From assembly GCF_012940005.1 (NCBI RefSeq), contig NZ_SPMX01000071.1, forward strand, positions 1-49,446: a stretch of 49,446 bases of DNA, read 5' to 3'. Positions within the stretch are counted from its first letter, which is position 1, and each line of letters starts with the position of its first letter. Made by a program: the position numbers and the translations under genes. The notes beneath the pieces are model-generated. The model saw nothing but the letters and a program-made list of their open reading frames with translations, ran no database searches and had not been told where the DNA came from. Origin of the DNA: Candidatus Accumulibacter contiguus. GTDB lineage: Bacteria; Pseudomonadota; Gammaproteobacteria; Burkholderiales; Rhodocyclaceae. Below are positions 23,673 through 34,200 of this stretch, in pieces.

Positions 23673-25202
23673 TCAAGCTCGCCGTCGCCCGTATAGCCGC
23701 GCCAGTTCAGCAAGGCGTCTGGAGTGCGTATCATCGACCTGCTGCCAGCTGAAGCGCCACTCCCAGGATCCCTCGCCGAGGCCCGGCGCGTTCATGCGGT
23801 GTGTCGAATCGAGGCCGAGCACGTCCTGCATGGGAATGACGCACAGCGAGGCGACCGAGGAACAGGCGAGGCGGATCAGTTGCCAGTGTATTTCTTCGCT
23901 GCTTTCGTCGCCGACACCCAGGTAGGAGCGCACATAATCCTGCTCCGGGTGGCTGAGCGACTCCCACCAGCCGCGGCTGGTGTCGTTGTCATGGGTGCCT
24001 GTATAGACCACCGTGTTGGCTTCGTAGTTGTGCGGTAGGTAGGGGTTTTTGGCGTCGCCGTCGAAAGCAAACTGCAGGATGCGCATGCCGGGCAGACCGA
24101 TGGCCAGGCGCAGGGCATTGACTGCGGGGGTGATGATGCCGAGATCCTCGGCGATGATGCGCAGCCGACCTTGCGCGTCGCTCAGCTCGCGGCGCATGGC
24201 GTTGAACACGGCTTCGCCCGGGCCGGGCCGCCAGATCCCGTTGACGGCTGTCTTGGCCGCGGCAGGAATTTCCCAGAATGACTCGAAACCGCGAAAATGA
24301 TCGATGCGCACGACGTCGCAAAGCCTCATCGTTTGCCGCATCCGCTCGACCCACCAGCGATAATCTTCAGCCGCGTGTGCCGACCAGCGGTACAGCGGGT
24401 TGCCCCAGCGCTGCCCGGTGGCGCTGAAGTAATCCGGGGGCACGCCAGCCACCACGCGTGGATGTCCTTTCTTGTCGAGGTCGAATAGCTGTGGATTCGC
24501 CCACACATCGGCGCTGTGCGCGGCGACGAAGATCGGCAGGTCGCCGACGAGTTCGATGTGGCGAGCATTGGCGTAGTGCTTGAGCGCCGACCATTGCTCG
24601 AAGAAGCGCCACTGGCAGAACTTCCAGAAGTCGATTTCTTCGGCATGCTGGCGCCGGGCTTCAATGAGCGCTGCCGGCTGGCGTTGAGCCAGCGGCGCAG
24701 GCCAATCCTGCCACATCCGGTCATCACCGCCGTGGGCGATGTCGAGTGCCATGAACAGCGCATAGTCGTCAAGCCAGCCACGCGCAGCGGCACAGAAGCC
24801 TTCGAAGGCCAGGCGCTGACCAACGCTCTGGTGGCTGAAGAAGTGTTTGGCGGCACGTCGCAGGTGGGCAATCCGGAAGTGCCGTACCGCGTCGTAATCG
24901 ACCCGCCCTGTAGAAAAAGCGGGGAGCGACCTGAGATCGGCCTCGCTGATCCAGCCGGCGTCGCGCAACTGGCACAGATCGATCAGCAGTTCATTGCCAG
25001 CAAAAGCTGAAGGGCTGATGTACGGCGAGTTGCCTGGCCCGACACTGCCGAGTGGCAGTACCTGCCATACCGACTGGCCGGCGCCAACCAGCCAGTCGAC
25101 GAAATGATACGCCGCCGGGCCGAGGTCGCCAGAGCCATGCGGTCCGGGCAGCGAGGTGGGATGCAAGAGAATACCGTTATGTCGGGGAAGTGAGGTGGTC
25201 AT
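23673..25202 (-). CDS. malQ: 4-alpha-glucanotransferase (amylomaltase)
   Basis: A 509-residue GH77 enzyme moving alpha-1,4-glucan segments during glycogen or maltodextrin turnover. Family motifs visible: 'RHNGILLHPTSLPGPHGSGDLG', 'WVGQVLPLG'-like 'WQVLPLGSVGPGNSPYIS', 'RIDHFRGFESFWEIP' (nucleophile Asp), 'IAEDLGIITP' (acid/base Glu) and 'THDNDT' (transition-state Asp). Length is standard. It lies 74 nt downstream of ackA on the same strand, so it may be the last gene of that unit. Glycogen use is a known feature of phosphate-accumulating bacteria, which fits but does not prove the setting. Confidence 0.92.
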   Translation of the reverse strand: MTTSLPRHNGILLHPTSLPGPHGSGDLGPAAYHFVDWLVGAGQSVWQVLPLGSVGPGNSPYISPSAFAGNELLIDLCQLRDAGWISEADLRSLPAFSTGRVDYDAVRHFRIAHLRRAAKHFFSHQSVGQRLAFEGFCAAARGWLDDYALFMALDIAHGGDDRMWQDWPAPLAQRQPAALIEARRQHAEEIDFWKFCQWRFFEQWSALKHYANARHIELVGDLPIFVAAHSADVWANPQLFDLDKKGHPRVVAGVPPDYFSATGQRWGNPLYRWSAHAAEDYRWWVERMRQTMRLCDVVRIDHFRGFESFWEIPAAAKTAVNGIWRPGPGEAVFNAMRRELSDAQGRLRIIAEDLGIITPAVNALRLAIGLPGMRILQFAFDGDAKNPYLPHNYEANTVVYTGTHDNDTSRGWWESLSHPEQDYVRSYLGVGDESSEEIHWQLIRLACSSVASLCVIPMQDVLGLDSTHRMNAPGLGEGSWEWRFSWQQVDDTHSRRLAELARLYGRRRA

Positions 25203-25276
25203 GCGAGTCCTTTGTCTCGACTGAGTGCGTGGGGGTCAAAAATGACGTTACTTCGTGCTTGCCTGGCGAAGGTGGA

Positions 25277-26461
25277 TCACAGTTCGAGGAGCTTGCGGGT
25301 ATGGCGCGCGATCATCAGTTCCTCGTTGGTTGGTACCACCCATGCCGATACCCTGCTGCCGGCGCTGCTGATACGTGCGCTTCCCCGTTCATTGGCTGCC
25401 GGGTCGAGGTCGATTCCCAGCCATTGCGCCTGCTCACAGACGAGTTGCCGGATGCGGGCGCTGTTCTCGCCGATGCCGGCGGTAAACACCAGGGCGTCGA
25501 GGCCGCCGAGCACCGCTGCAAGCGCGCCGAGTTCGCGCTTGATGCGGTAGATGAAGTGGTCGATCGCCAATCTGGCGCGCGGTTCCTCACTGGCCAGCAG
25601 AACGCGCATGTCATTACCGATGCCGGACAGGCCGAGCAGGCCGGAGCGCTTGTAGAGCAGGTCTTCGATCTGTCTGGCGGAGAGACCCTCCTGCTGTAGA
25701 AGGTAGAGGACGATTCCGGGGTCCATGTTGCCCGGTCGAGTACCCATCATCAGGCCGTCGAGCGCGGTGAAGCCCATCGAACTGCCGACGCTGCGACCGT
25801 TGAGCAGCGCGCACATGCTCGCACCGCTGCCGAGATGCGCCACCACGACCCGCCCGCTGGCGATTTCAGGCGCGATCGTCGGCAGGGTTGCCGCAATGTA
25901 TTCGTAGGACAAACCATGAAAGCCGTAACGCCGGATACCCCGCTCGTAGTATTCGTAGGGCAGACCATACAACTGTCCGACCATATCCTGTGTGCGGTGA
26001 AAGGCGGTATCGAAGCAGGCCACCTGTGGCAACTCCGGCTGCACGGCCTGCACCGCGCGGATCGCGGCGAGATTGTGCGGCTGGTGCAAGGGCGCGAGCG
26101 GCACGAAAGCCGCGAGCGCGTCCATCGCCTGTGGCGTGATCAGGAGCGGTGCCGAATAATCCGGCCCACCATGCACCACGCGGTGGCCGACACCGGCCAG
26201 AACCTGTCCCGCGAAGCGTGAACGCAGGAGCGTGGCGATTTCCTGCAGAGCCTCTTCATGGTTCGTGATTTCGCTGTTTGGCCAGCGCACATCGGCGATG
26301 CTCCGGCCACTGCCATCTTTCGCTTTCAGGCGCGGGGCCGTGCCGAGACCTTCTACCTGGCCGACCGCCCTGACGCGCATCTCACCCGTGTCCGGCAGCT
26401 CGAAAACCGAGAACTTCAGGCTTGACGAGCCGGCGTTGATGACCAGAATCACCTGTTCCAT
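25277..26461 (-). CDS. ackA: Acetate kinase (acetate/propionate family)
   Basis: A 394-residue kinase that interconverts acetate plus ATP and acetyl-phosphate plus ADP. The N-terminal 'VINAGSSSLKFSVFE', 'GHRVVHGG', 'CFDTAFHRT', 'VVAHLGSGASMCAL', 'GTRPGNMDPGI' and 'FTAGIGENS' motifs are the family's nucleotide and substrate sites. It starts 1 nt after the upstream maoC-pta stop and so is probably co-translated. With that gene it can convert acyl-CoA to acid with ATP gain, or activate acetate. Confidence 0.94.
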   Translation of the reverse strand: MEQVILVINAGSSSLKFSVFELPDTGEMRVRAVGQVEGLGTAPRLKAKDGSGRSIADVRWPNSEITNHEEALQEIATLLRSRFAGQVLAGVGHRVVHGGPDYSAPLLITPQAMDALAAFVPLAPLHQPHNLAAIRAVQAVQPELPQVACFDTAFHRTQDMVGQLYGLPYEYYERGIRRYGFHGLSYEYIAATLPTIAPEIASGRVVVAHLGSGASMCALLNGRSVGSSMGFTALDGLMMGTRPGNMDPGIVLYLLQQEGLSARQIEDLLYKRSGLLGLSGIGNDMRVLLASEEPRARLAIDHFIYRIKRELGALAAVLGGLDALVFTAGIGENSARIRQLVCEQAQWLGIDLDPAANERGSARISSAGSRVSAWVVPTNEELMIARHTRKLLEL

Positions 26462-26462
26462 T

Positions 26463-27875
26463 TCAGCCTCCGCCCTTCGTCAAGCCATCCACCATCGGCA
26501 CGCTGGCCATCAGGCAGGCAACCGCGCAGGAAGCCAGCTTGGTCCGCTTGTTGTCGGCACGGCTGGTCAGGATGATCGGCACACGCGCGCCGAGAACGAT
26601 GCCGGCGCCGTCGGCATGACTCATGAAGGTCAGTTGCTTGGCGAGGATGTTGCCGGCCGCGAGATCAGGGACGACCAGGATATCCGGATCGCCAGCAACC
26701 GGGGAATCGATTTTCTTCATCCGTGCAGCTTCCTTGCTGATTGCGTTGTCGAGTGCCAGCGGCCCATCGAGAATGGCACCGGAGATCTGGCCGCGGTCGG
26801 CCATCTTGCACAGCGAGGCGGCGTCGGTGGTGCACGCCATCCGGGAATTGATCGTTTCGACCGCGCAGATGATCGCCACCTTGGGGCGGGCGATGCCGAG
26901 GACATGCGCCAGATCGATCGCGTTCTGGCAGATGTCGCGCTTGGTGTCGAGATCGGGAGAAATGTTGATCGCCGCATCGGTGACGATCAATGGCTTGTGG
27001 TAGGTCGGCACGTCCATCAGGAAGGCGTGCGTGATGCGCCGTTCGGTACGCAGGCCGGTTTCCCTGCTGACCACTTCGGCCATCAGTTCGTCGGTATGCA
27101 GGCTGCCTTTCATCAACGCTGCAGCCTGTCCGAGGCGGACCAGTTCAACGGCACGGAAGGCCGCGGCATGGCTGTGCGGCACGTCTTCGAGGCGGATGCC
27201 GGTGAGGTCGAAACCCTGTTGTTCGGCAAGCGTACGGATGCGCGCCAGCGGACCCACCAGGATGGCCTCGATCAGGCCCTCGCGGCTGGCTTCGAGGGCG
27301 GCGCCAAGAGAAGATTCGTCACAGGGATGTGCCACCGCGACGGCTACCGGCGGCAGTTGCCGGCAGCGCCCGACAAAATTCTCCAGGTTGTCGTGGCTCT
27401 GGATCGATACCTGTGCAGCGTCCGGGCGTTCCATGGTGATTTTCACCTTGGGCGCGATGACGCGGGCAGAGCCGGTCATCACCGTCTCGCCGCGGGCATT
27501 GACGCAGCGGCAGTCAAAAGTGACGCGACGGGTTTCGGCATGCTTCTCACGCACCGTGATGCTCAGCGTGATCTGTTCGCCGATGGTGACTGGCGCGTGG
27601 AACTCGAGATCCTGCCCGGCGTACACTGTGCCCGGGCCGGGAAGCTGATTACCGAGCAGTCCGGAAACCTGGGCGCCCAGCCACATGCTGTGCGCGCTCA
27701 GATCGCCGGGGCCGAGCTGTTTGTCCAGTTCGGAGTCGAGGTGGGTCGGACTGATCTCGCCTGAAACCGCAGCGAAAAGCTGCACGTCCTGCAAGGTCAG
27801 CGTATGGCTGATACTCGCCGTATCGCCGATGTGAATTTCGTCGAAGCAGCGGTTCTGGAGGGTTTCCGGGCTCAT
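26463..27875 (-). CDS. MaoC-like hydratase fused to phosphate acyltransferase
   Basis: A 470-residue two-domain protein. Residues ~10-145 form a MaoC/R-hydratase hotdog domain ('FAAVSGEISPTHLD', matching the (R)-specific enoyl-CoA hydratase motif), and ~160-470 a phosphate acetyl/butyryl-transferase domain ('DESSLGAALEASREGLIEAILVG', 'ALMKGSLHTDELM', 'DAAINISPDLDTKRDICQNA', 'GADIVLGARVPI'-like ending). Start ATG at 27875 is used; the open frame runs further upstream without a start. It follows fabI and precedes ackA with 1-nt spacing. The set can make or remove acyl-phosphates and 3-hydroxyacyl-CoA, but flux direction is not shown. Confidence 0.88.
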   Translation of the reverse strand: MSPETLQNRCFDEIHIGDTASISHTLTLQDVQLFAAVSGEISPTHLDSELDKQLGPGDLSAHSMWLGAQVSGLLGNQLPGPGTVYAGQDLEFHAPVTIGEQITLSITVREKHAETRRVTFDCRCVNARGETVMTGSARVIAPKVKITMERPDAAQVSIQSHDNLENFVGRCRQLPPVAVAVAHPCDESSLGAALEASREGLIEAILVGPLARIRTLAEQQGFDLTGIRLEDVPHSHAAAFRAVELVRLGQAAALMKGSLHTDELMAEVVSRETGLRTERRITHAFLMDVPTYHKPLIVTDAAINISPDLDTKRDICQNAIDLAHVLGIARPKVAIICAVETINSRMACTTDAASLCKMADRGQISGAILDGPLALDNAISKEAARMKKIDSPVAGDPDILVVPDLAAGNILAKQLTFMSHADGAGIVLGARVPIILTSRADNKRTKLASCAVACLMASVPMVDGLTKGGG

Positions 27876-27922
27876 CTGTGTGCTCTTTGCGCTGGAGGGT
27901 GGAGGCGGGAGGGGCGAAACGA

Positions 27923-28753
27923 CTAACCCATGATGTTGTAACCGCCGTCCATATAGAGAACCTCGCCGGTGACGATCGAGGCGAAGTCGCACGCCAGAGC
28001 GGCCGTCGCAAGGCCAACCTGATCGGGGGTAACCAGTTTTCCGGTCGGCGCCTTTTCTTTGGTCTTGGCCAGGAGTTCGTCGAAGCGATCGATTCCTGAT
28101 GCCGCCCGGGTCATCACCGGTCCCGGCGAGATGACGTTGACGCGGATGCCTTTCGGTCCCAACTCTGCAGCCAGGTACCGTGCAGCCGACTCCAGCGCTG
28201 CCTTCGCCGGCCCCATGATCCCGTAGTGCGGGACGACCTTCTCGCCACCGAAGTAACTCATCGTGAAAATGCTGCCACCTTCCTTCTCCATCAGCGGCTC
28301 GGCCAGATGCGCAACGCGCAGCAGCGAGTGCACCGAGACGTCCATCGCCATCAGGAAACCGTCACGCGAGCAGTCGACGACCCGGCCATGCAGGTCTTCC
28401 ATGGGTGCAAAGGCGATTGAATGCAAAACGACGTGCAGCTTGCCCCATTTCCGCTCAATGGTCTCGAAAACTGCCTCGAGCTGGCCCGGCTGACGCACGT
28501 CGCACGGCAAGTAAAGCGCGTCGTCAACGCCCAGTGCCTGAGCGAGTTCGCCGGTGTAGCGCTTCGTTTTGTCGTTGAGGTAGGTAATCGACAGATCCGC
28601 CCCGCAGGCGCGGAAGGCGCGTGCGCAGCCATAGGCGATTGAGTCCTTGTTGGCGATGCCGATGACAAGCGCTTTCCTGCCGGCGAGCGGCTGTTGAGGA
28701 ATCCCGATCGGCTGTAGCGCCGGGCCATCGGGATCGTTGAGTGGTTCGGTCAT
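27923..28753 (-). CDS. fabI: Enoyl-ACP reductase FabI
   Basis: A 276-residue NADH-dependent reductase of the last step of fatty-acid elongation. The FabI-type cofactor motif 'GIANKDSIAYGCARA', 'HSIAFAP', the catalytic pair in 'SYFGGEKVVPHYGIMGPAKAALES' (Tyr, six residues, Lys), and 'GPVMTRAASGI' are present. The N-terminal extension of about 25 residues ('DGPALQPIGIPQQPLAG') is longer than in E. coli. It is the first gene of a leftward unit with maoC-pta and ackA. It may be a second FabI dedicated to this cluster; whether another exists lies outside the window. Confidence 0.9.
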   Translation of the reverse strand: MTEPLNDPDGPALQPIGIPQQPLAGRKALVIGIANKDSIAYGCARAFRACGADLSITYLNDKTKRYTGELAQALGVDDALYLPCDVRQPGQLEAVFETIERKWGKLHVVLHSIAFAPMEDLHGRVVDCSRDGFLMAMDVSVHSLLRVAHLAEPLMEKEGGSIFTMSYFGGEKVVPHYGIMGPAKAALESAARYLAAELGPKGIRVNVISPGPVMTRAASGIDRFDELLAKTKEKAPTGKLVTPDQVGLATAALACDFASIVTGEVLYMDGGYNIMG

Positions 28754-28827
28754 GGCTATCTCCTGTCGATACTGGGGATGGATGAGTTCCTTCGATGTTT
28801 GTCCTTCTCTGACCCCTCAGGCCGGCG

Positions 28828-29730
28828 TCAGTAAACCTCCGGGACATACTTGAGCGGCAGCTTGACTTCCTGGTAATCGCCCGGTTTCTGCCGTTTGGGC
28901 AGGGTGATCTTCGGCTGCTTGACCACTTCGTAGGGAATGCTGCTCAGGATGTGCTTGATGATGTTCAGGCGCACACGCTTCTTGTCGTTGGAGCGTGCAA
29001 CGAACCACGGTGCCCACTCCGTATCGGTCGCCCTGAACATCTCGTCACGGGCGCGCGAGTAGTCGTACCAGTGGCTGTAGGACTTGAGGTCCATCGGCGA
29101 GAGCTTCCATTGCTTGCGCGGATCGGTGATACGCGCTTCGAGGCGGCGTGTTTGCTCGTCCATATCGACTTCCAGCCAGTACTTGAGCAGGAGGATATTG
29201 TTGAGCCCCGAAGCCATCAGCTTTTCGAACAGTGGTGCCCCCTTGAGGAAAGCCTCCACCTGTTCTTCGCTGGCGAAGCCCATGACGCGCTCGACACCGG
29301 CGCGGTTGTACCAGCTGCGGTCGAAGATCACGACCTCGCCGGCGGCCGGCAGGTGCGGCAGGTAGCGCTGCACGTACATCTGACTCTTTTCGCGCTCGGT
29401 CGGCGCCGGCAGGGCGACAACCCGGAAGACGCGCGGGCTGACGCGGCCGGTGATGGCCTTGATCGTGCCACCCTTGCCGGCGCCGTCACGGCCTTCGAAG
29501 ACGATCACCACCTTGAGGCCTTGCTTGATCACCCACGACTGGAGATGGGCCAGTTCGGCCTCGAGCTTTTCGAGTTCCTTGAGGTAAATCTTGTTGGACA
29601 TCCTCTTCACCGGTTTTTCCGGGGTCTCGGTCGTTTCTGGCGTTTCTTCCGCCACCGTCCCGGACGGCATGTCCGGATTGACGACCCGCTCGGTCCTGCT
29701 TTTCTTTGCCGACTTGCCTTTTTTGCCCAT
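28828..29730 (-). CDS. ppk2: Polyphosphate kinase 2 (class I PPK2)
   Basis: A 300-residue single-domain P-loop kinase moving phosphate between polyphosphate and nucleoside diphosphates. Walker A 'EGRDGAGKGGT' at 79-89, the lid 'RVVALPAPTEREKSQMY', Walker B 'VVIFDRSWYNRAGVERVMGF' with Asp137, and the 'LSPMDLKSYSHWYDYSRARDEM' region are all typical. One domain (~230 residues) places it in class I. The first 45 residues are highly charged and of low complexity. It lies 74 nt upstream of fabI on the same strand. With the Pst/Pho system 10 kb away it points to a polyphosphate-storing organism. Confidence 0.94.
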   Translation of the reverse strand: MGKKGKSAKKSRTERVVNPDMPSGTVAEETPETTETPEKPVKRMSNKIYLKELEKLEAELAHLQSWVIKQGLKVVIVFEGRDGAGKGGTIKAITGRVSPRVFRVVALPAPTEREKSQMYVQRYLPHLPAAGEVVIFDRSWYNRAGVERVMGFASEEQVEAFLKGAPLFEKLMASGLNNILLLKYWLEVDMDEQTRRLEARITDPRKQWKLSPMDLKSYSHWYDYSRARDEMFRATDTEWAPWFVARSNDKKRVRLNIIKHILSSIPYEVVKQPKITLPKRQKPGDYQEVKLPLKYVPEVY

Positions 29731-29881
29731 TTCGCATTCCTTTCGAGATATCTGCTTTCACTGCGCCGGAGAATCCCCAAACGTTCGGTCGAGCCCTGCA
29801 ATACCGTTCACGGTTCCGCAAGATGCCAATCACGAGGCAATCGGCCTGCTGCTCGGTGAACACTTACCCCGGGGTGCCGTT

Positions 29882-31291
29882 TCATTGTGCCTTGCCCACG
29901 CTGGCCATCCTGTCCGCCTCGACCACCCAGCCGCCGCCCATGGCCTTGTAGAGGTTGATCATTGCCTGCAAACGGGTCTGCTGCGTCTGCGTGTATTGTA
30001 GCTGGGCATTGAACAGGCTGCGTTCGGCGTCGAGAACCTCGATGTAGCTGGTGTAGCCATTCTCGTAGCGCAGCCGGGCCGTTCCCGCATACTCTTGCAG
30101 CGCGCCTACCTGGCGTTTCTGCGCCTGTAACTGCACACCGGTCCGGTCCTGATCAACGAGCGCGTCATTGACCTCGCGAAACGCTTGCTGAATGGCTTTC
30201 TGATACGCAAACAGTGCTTGCTGCTGTTGCGCTTCCGCGGCCTGCACCTGACCGGCAATGGCCCCGGCGGTGAAGATCGGCATGCTGATCGGCGCGGCGT
30301 ACTGCCAGACCTTCGACTCGCTGTCGAACAGCTTGCCAAGACTGCTGCTGGCATAACCGAACAGGCCGGTCAGCGAGATCGTCGGAAAATAGGCCGCTTT
30401 GGCGGCGCCAATCAGGGCATTGGCGGCAATCAGGTTCTGTTCGGCCTGCTGCAGGTCAGGGCGGCGCTCGAGCAGATCGGATGGCAGACCGGCCGGGATG
30501 GCAGGCACGCTCAGTTGATCGATGTTCCTGCCGCGGGCGATCGGTCCAGGGTTGCGACCCAGCAGCACGCAGAGGCCGTTTTCCTGCTGGGCGATCGACT
30601 TTTCGATGCTCGGGATGGTGGCCAGGGCTTCCTCGTACTGGGACTGGTTCTGGCTCAGTTCGAGCAGCGAGATGACGCCTCCGGCGTAGCGCTGCTTGAA
30701 GATGTCGTAGGAATCGCCGCGACTTTTCGCGGTCGCCCTGGCGATTTCCAGTTGGCGATCGAGGTCGCGCAGGTTGACGTAGGCGCCGGCCACGCTGCCG
30801 ACCAGCGAAAGGATGACGGCACGCCGTGCGTCCTCGCTGGCCAGGAGCTGTGCCCGCGCGGCTTCGCTCTGGCGGCGGATACGGCCCCAGATGTCGATTT
30901 CCCAACTGGCAGTGAATACCGCCTGGTAGCTGTTGTAGGTGCTGCTGCCGGCGTCCAGGGCCGAGATCGAACTCCGCTGCCGACTGGCTTCGAAGCTGGC
31001 GCCGACCTGCGGGAACAGCGGCGCACGAACGATGCCGTAGCGACCGACGAACTCGTCGATGCGCGCGCTGGCGATCAGCAGGTCCTTGTTTTCACGCAGG
31101 CTCGTGCCGACCAGATCATTGAGCACCGGATCGCCGAACTGTTCCCACCAGGCGGTATTGGCCAGATCAAGAGCCGTCTGATCGCTCAGGCGCCAGGCGG
31201 TGGGGGTGTCTACGGCCGGGCGCAGGTAATCGGGTCCGACCATGCAGCCACTGGCAGACAGCGCCAGCAGGGCAATCACGATGTTACGCAT
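29882..31291 (-). CDS. RND efflux outer-membrane lipoprotein (NodT/OprM type)
   Basis: A 469-residue TolC-like channel of the NodT/OprM branch. The start at 31291 overlaps the RND pump stop by 8 bp. A lipoprotein signal ends 'LLALSASGC' with Cys16 as lipid attachment. Two OEP repeats follow ('WWEQFGDPVLNDLVGTSLRENKDLLIA' and 'FREVNDALVDQ...YTSYIEVLDAERSLFNAQLQY'). It forms the exit duct of the operon's tripartite pump with the MFP (34503-35729) and the pump (31284-34496). Confidence 0.93.
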   Translation of the reverse strand: MRNIVIALLALSASGCMVGPDYLRPAVDTPTAWRLSDQTALDLANTAWWEQFGDPVLNDLVGTSLRENKDLLIASARIDEFVGRYGIVRAPLFPQVGASFEASRQRSSISALDAGSSTYNSYQAVFTASWEIDIWGRIRRQSEAARAQLLASEDARRAVILSLVGSVAGAYVNLRDLDRQLEIARATAKSRGDSYDIFKQRYAGGVISLLELSQNQSQYEEALATIPSIEKSIAQQENGLCVLLGRNPGPIARGRNIDQLSVPAIPAGLPSDLLERRPDLQQAEQNLIAANALIGAAKAAYFPTISLTGLFGYASSSLGKLFDSESKVWQYAAPISMPIFTAGAIAGQVQAAEAQQQQALFAYQKAIQQAFREVNDALVDQDRTGVQLQAQKRQVGALQEYAGTARLRYENGYTSYIEVLDAERSLFNAQLQYTQTQQTRLQAMINLYKAMGGGWVVEADRMASVGKAQ

Positions 31292-34200
31292 GGTCCTTAC
31301 CCTCCTTGCCGGTGCTGGCTGGCTGTTCTTCTGTGGCCGCGTGCGGGGCAGTGGCTTCTCCACTCTCGGCGTGAGAGACATTGGTTTCCCCCTTGTGGCC
31401 GAGTTTCTCGACGACGTAGAAGGTCACCGGGACCAGGAAGATCGCGATGCCGGTCGCTGCCAGCATGCCGCCGATCACCGCGCCGCCCATCACTTGCCGC
31501 GAAATGGCGCCGGCACCGCTGGCAATCGCCAATGGCACACAGCCGAGGATGAAGGCGAAAGAAGTCATCAGAATTGGTCGCAAGCGCAACTGCGCACCCT
31601 TGAGCGTCGCATCGGCCAGTGACAGCTCACCTTTCTCGTACTCCATCTTGGCAAACTCGACGATCAGGATGGCGTTCTTGGCGGCAAGGCCGATCAGCAT
31701 TACCAGGCCAATCTGCGCATAGACGTTGAGCTCCTGGCCACGCAAGAGCAGCGCGGCGAAAGCGCCGGCGATGGCGATCGGGGTGCCCAGCAGGACCGAG
31801 AACGGCAGCGACCAGCTCTCGTACTGCGCCGCCAGGATCAGGAAGACGCAGAGCAGCGAGAAAGCGAAGATGACGACCGGCGAAATGCCTTTCTGCGCCT
31901 TCTGCTCCTGGAACGACATACCCATGTAGTCGTAGCCCATTTCACTCGGCATGGTTTCGGCGAAGACCTCCTCAAGTGCGCGCATCACCTGCACCGAACT
32001 GTAACCGGGCGCCGCCGAGGCGTTGATCTGGGCGCTCCGATAGAGATTGTAGCGCATCGTGAACTCGGGTCCGGCAATGCTGCGCACCGAGGTCAGCGCC
32101 GATAGCGGGACCGGCTGGCCGTCCTTGTTGCGCACGTAAAACTGACCGATATTCTCGATGTTGGTACGGTATTCGCCTTCAGCCTGGACGTAGACCTGCC
32201 ACTGGCGTCCAAAGCGGTTGAAGTAATTGATGAAGCCGCTGCCCAGGAAGCTTTGCAGCGTCTTGTACACGTCGCTGATGTTGACCCCTTGTTTGAGGAC
32301 TTTGTCGCGGTCGACTTCGATGAATAGCTGTGGCACGACCGGGCGGAAGGTGGTCGTTGCGCCAGCAAGTTCGGGGCGCTTACGCGCGGCTTCCAGGAAC
32401 TTGGTCGTGTTCTCGGCGAGGAAAGCAAGATCCTTGCCGGCACGATCCTGAAGGACGAAGGTCGCACCACCGGAGACGCCGACGCCCGGGATCGCCGGCG
32501 GCGGGAAGGCAAAGCCGATCGCGCCGCTGATGCCCGACAGTCGTTTCGTCAGTTCGGCCTTGATCGCCGCGTACTGTTCCTCGGGCTTCTTGCGCAGCGC
32601 CCAATCCTCGAAGGTGATGAAGAAGAAGGCACTATAGGTGTTCTGCACCTGACTCAGCATACTGTAGCCGACGACCGTCGTCACGTACTTGACCCCGGGT
32701 ACGCCCATGATCATCTCCTCGGCCTGACGGGCGATCTCGGACGTGCGCTGCAGCGAGCTGGCGTCGGGCAACTGGACGCCAGCGAAGACATAGCCCTGGT
32801 CCTCGTCGGGCAGGAAGCCGGTCGGCAGGGTCTTCCCGAACAGTCCGGCGACTGCGGCGACGCCGACCAGGAAAATCAGGCTGACCAGGCTCTTGCGTAT
32901 CGCGATCCGGCAGGTCCCCACGTAGCCGTTAGTGATTCGTCCGAAGACGCGGTTGAACCCGTCGTAGAATTTCTGTAACGGACCGCTGCCCTTGACTTTC
33001 GGCCTGAGCAGCAGCGCGCACAGGGCGGGACTCAAGGTCAGTGCGTTGAACGCCGAGATGATCACCGAAATGGCGATGGTCACCGCGAACTGCTGGTAGA
33101 GCTGGCCGGTGATACCGGGAATGAAGGCGGTCGGCACGAAAACCGCGGCGAGGATGACGGCGATGGCGATCACCGGCCCGGTGACTTCGTCCATTGCCTT
33201 GAGCGTCGCGTCCTTGGCTGAAAGGCCGTGCTCGATGTGGTGCTCGACCGCCTCGACGACGACGATGGCGTCATCGACGACGAGGCCGATCGCCAGCACC
33301 AGACCGAATAGTGACAGCGTGTTGATCGAGAAGCCGAACATCGGGAAGAGCATGAAGGTACCGACCAGCGAGACCGGCACGGCGAGCAGCGGGATCAGCG
33401 TCGCACGCCAGCCCTGGAGGAAGATGAAGACGACGATGATGACCAGGACCAGCGCCTCGAACAGCGTGTGCTCGATTTCCTTGATGCCTTCCGTGACGGC
33501 GAGCGTCGTGTCGAGAGCGATAACGTAGTCCAGGTCGGGTGGGAAGCCCTGCTTGATCTTCTCCATCAGAGCCTTGGCGCCGTTCGCCGCGTCGAGCGCG
33601 TTGGCGCCCGGTATCTGGTACAGCGCCACCAGGGCGGCCGGCTTGCCGTTGAGGCGGCCCTGCATATTGTAGGTCTGCGCGCCGAGCTCGATACGCGCGA
33701 CATCGGCGACGCGAACGATCGAGCCGTCGGGGTTGGCGCGCAGCACGACCTTGCCGAAGTCCTCTTCGCTGACCAGGCGTCCTTGCGCACGCACCGCGTA
33801 GGTGAACTCCTGACCTGCCGGTACCGGCTCGGCACCGACCTGGCCTGCCGGATTGACGGTGTTCTGGGCGTTGATGGCGTTGACGATCTCGGGAATCGTG
33901 ATGTTCAGCTTGGCGAGGACATCGGGCCGCACCCACAGGCGCATCGCGTACTGGCCGGCGCCGAAGACCGTGACGCTGGCGATCCCCTTGACGCGCGTCA
34001 TCTGGTCGTTGATGTTGATGTACGAATAGTTGGCCAGGAAAACGTTGTCGTAGGTGCCGTTCGGCGAATAGAGCGCGAACATGATCAGCGGCGACGAGGT
34101 CGACTTCTGTACCGTGACGCCGTAGTTGCGCACGTCGGATGGCAGTTGTGACTCGGCCTGGCCCTCCCGCATCTGGGCCAGGAGCTGGTCGGTATTGGCG

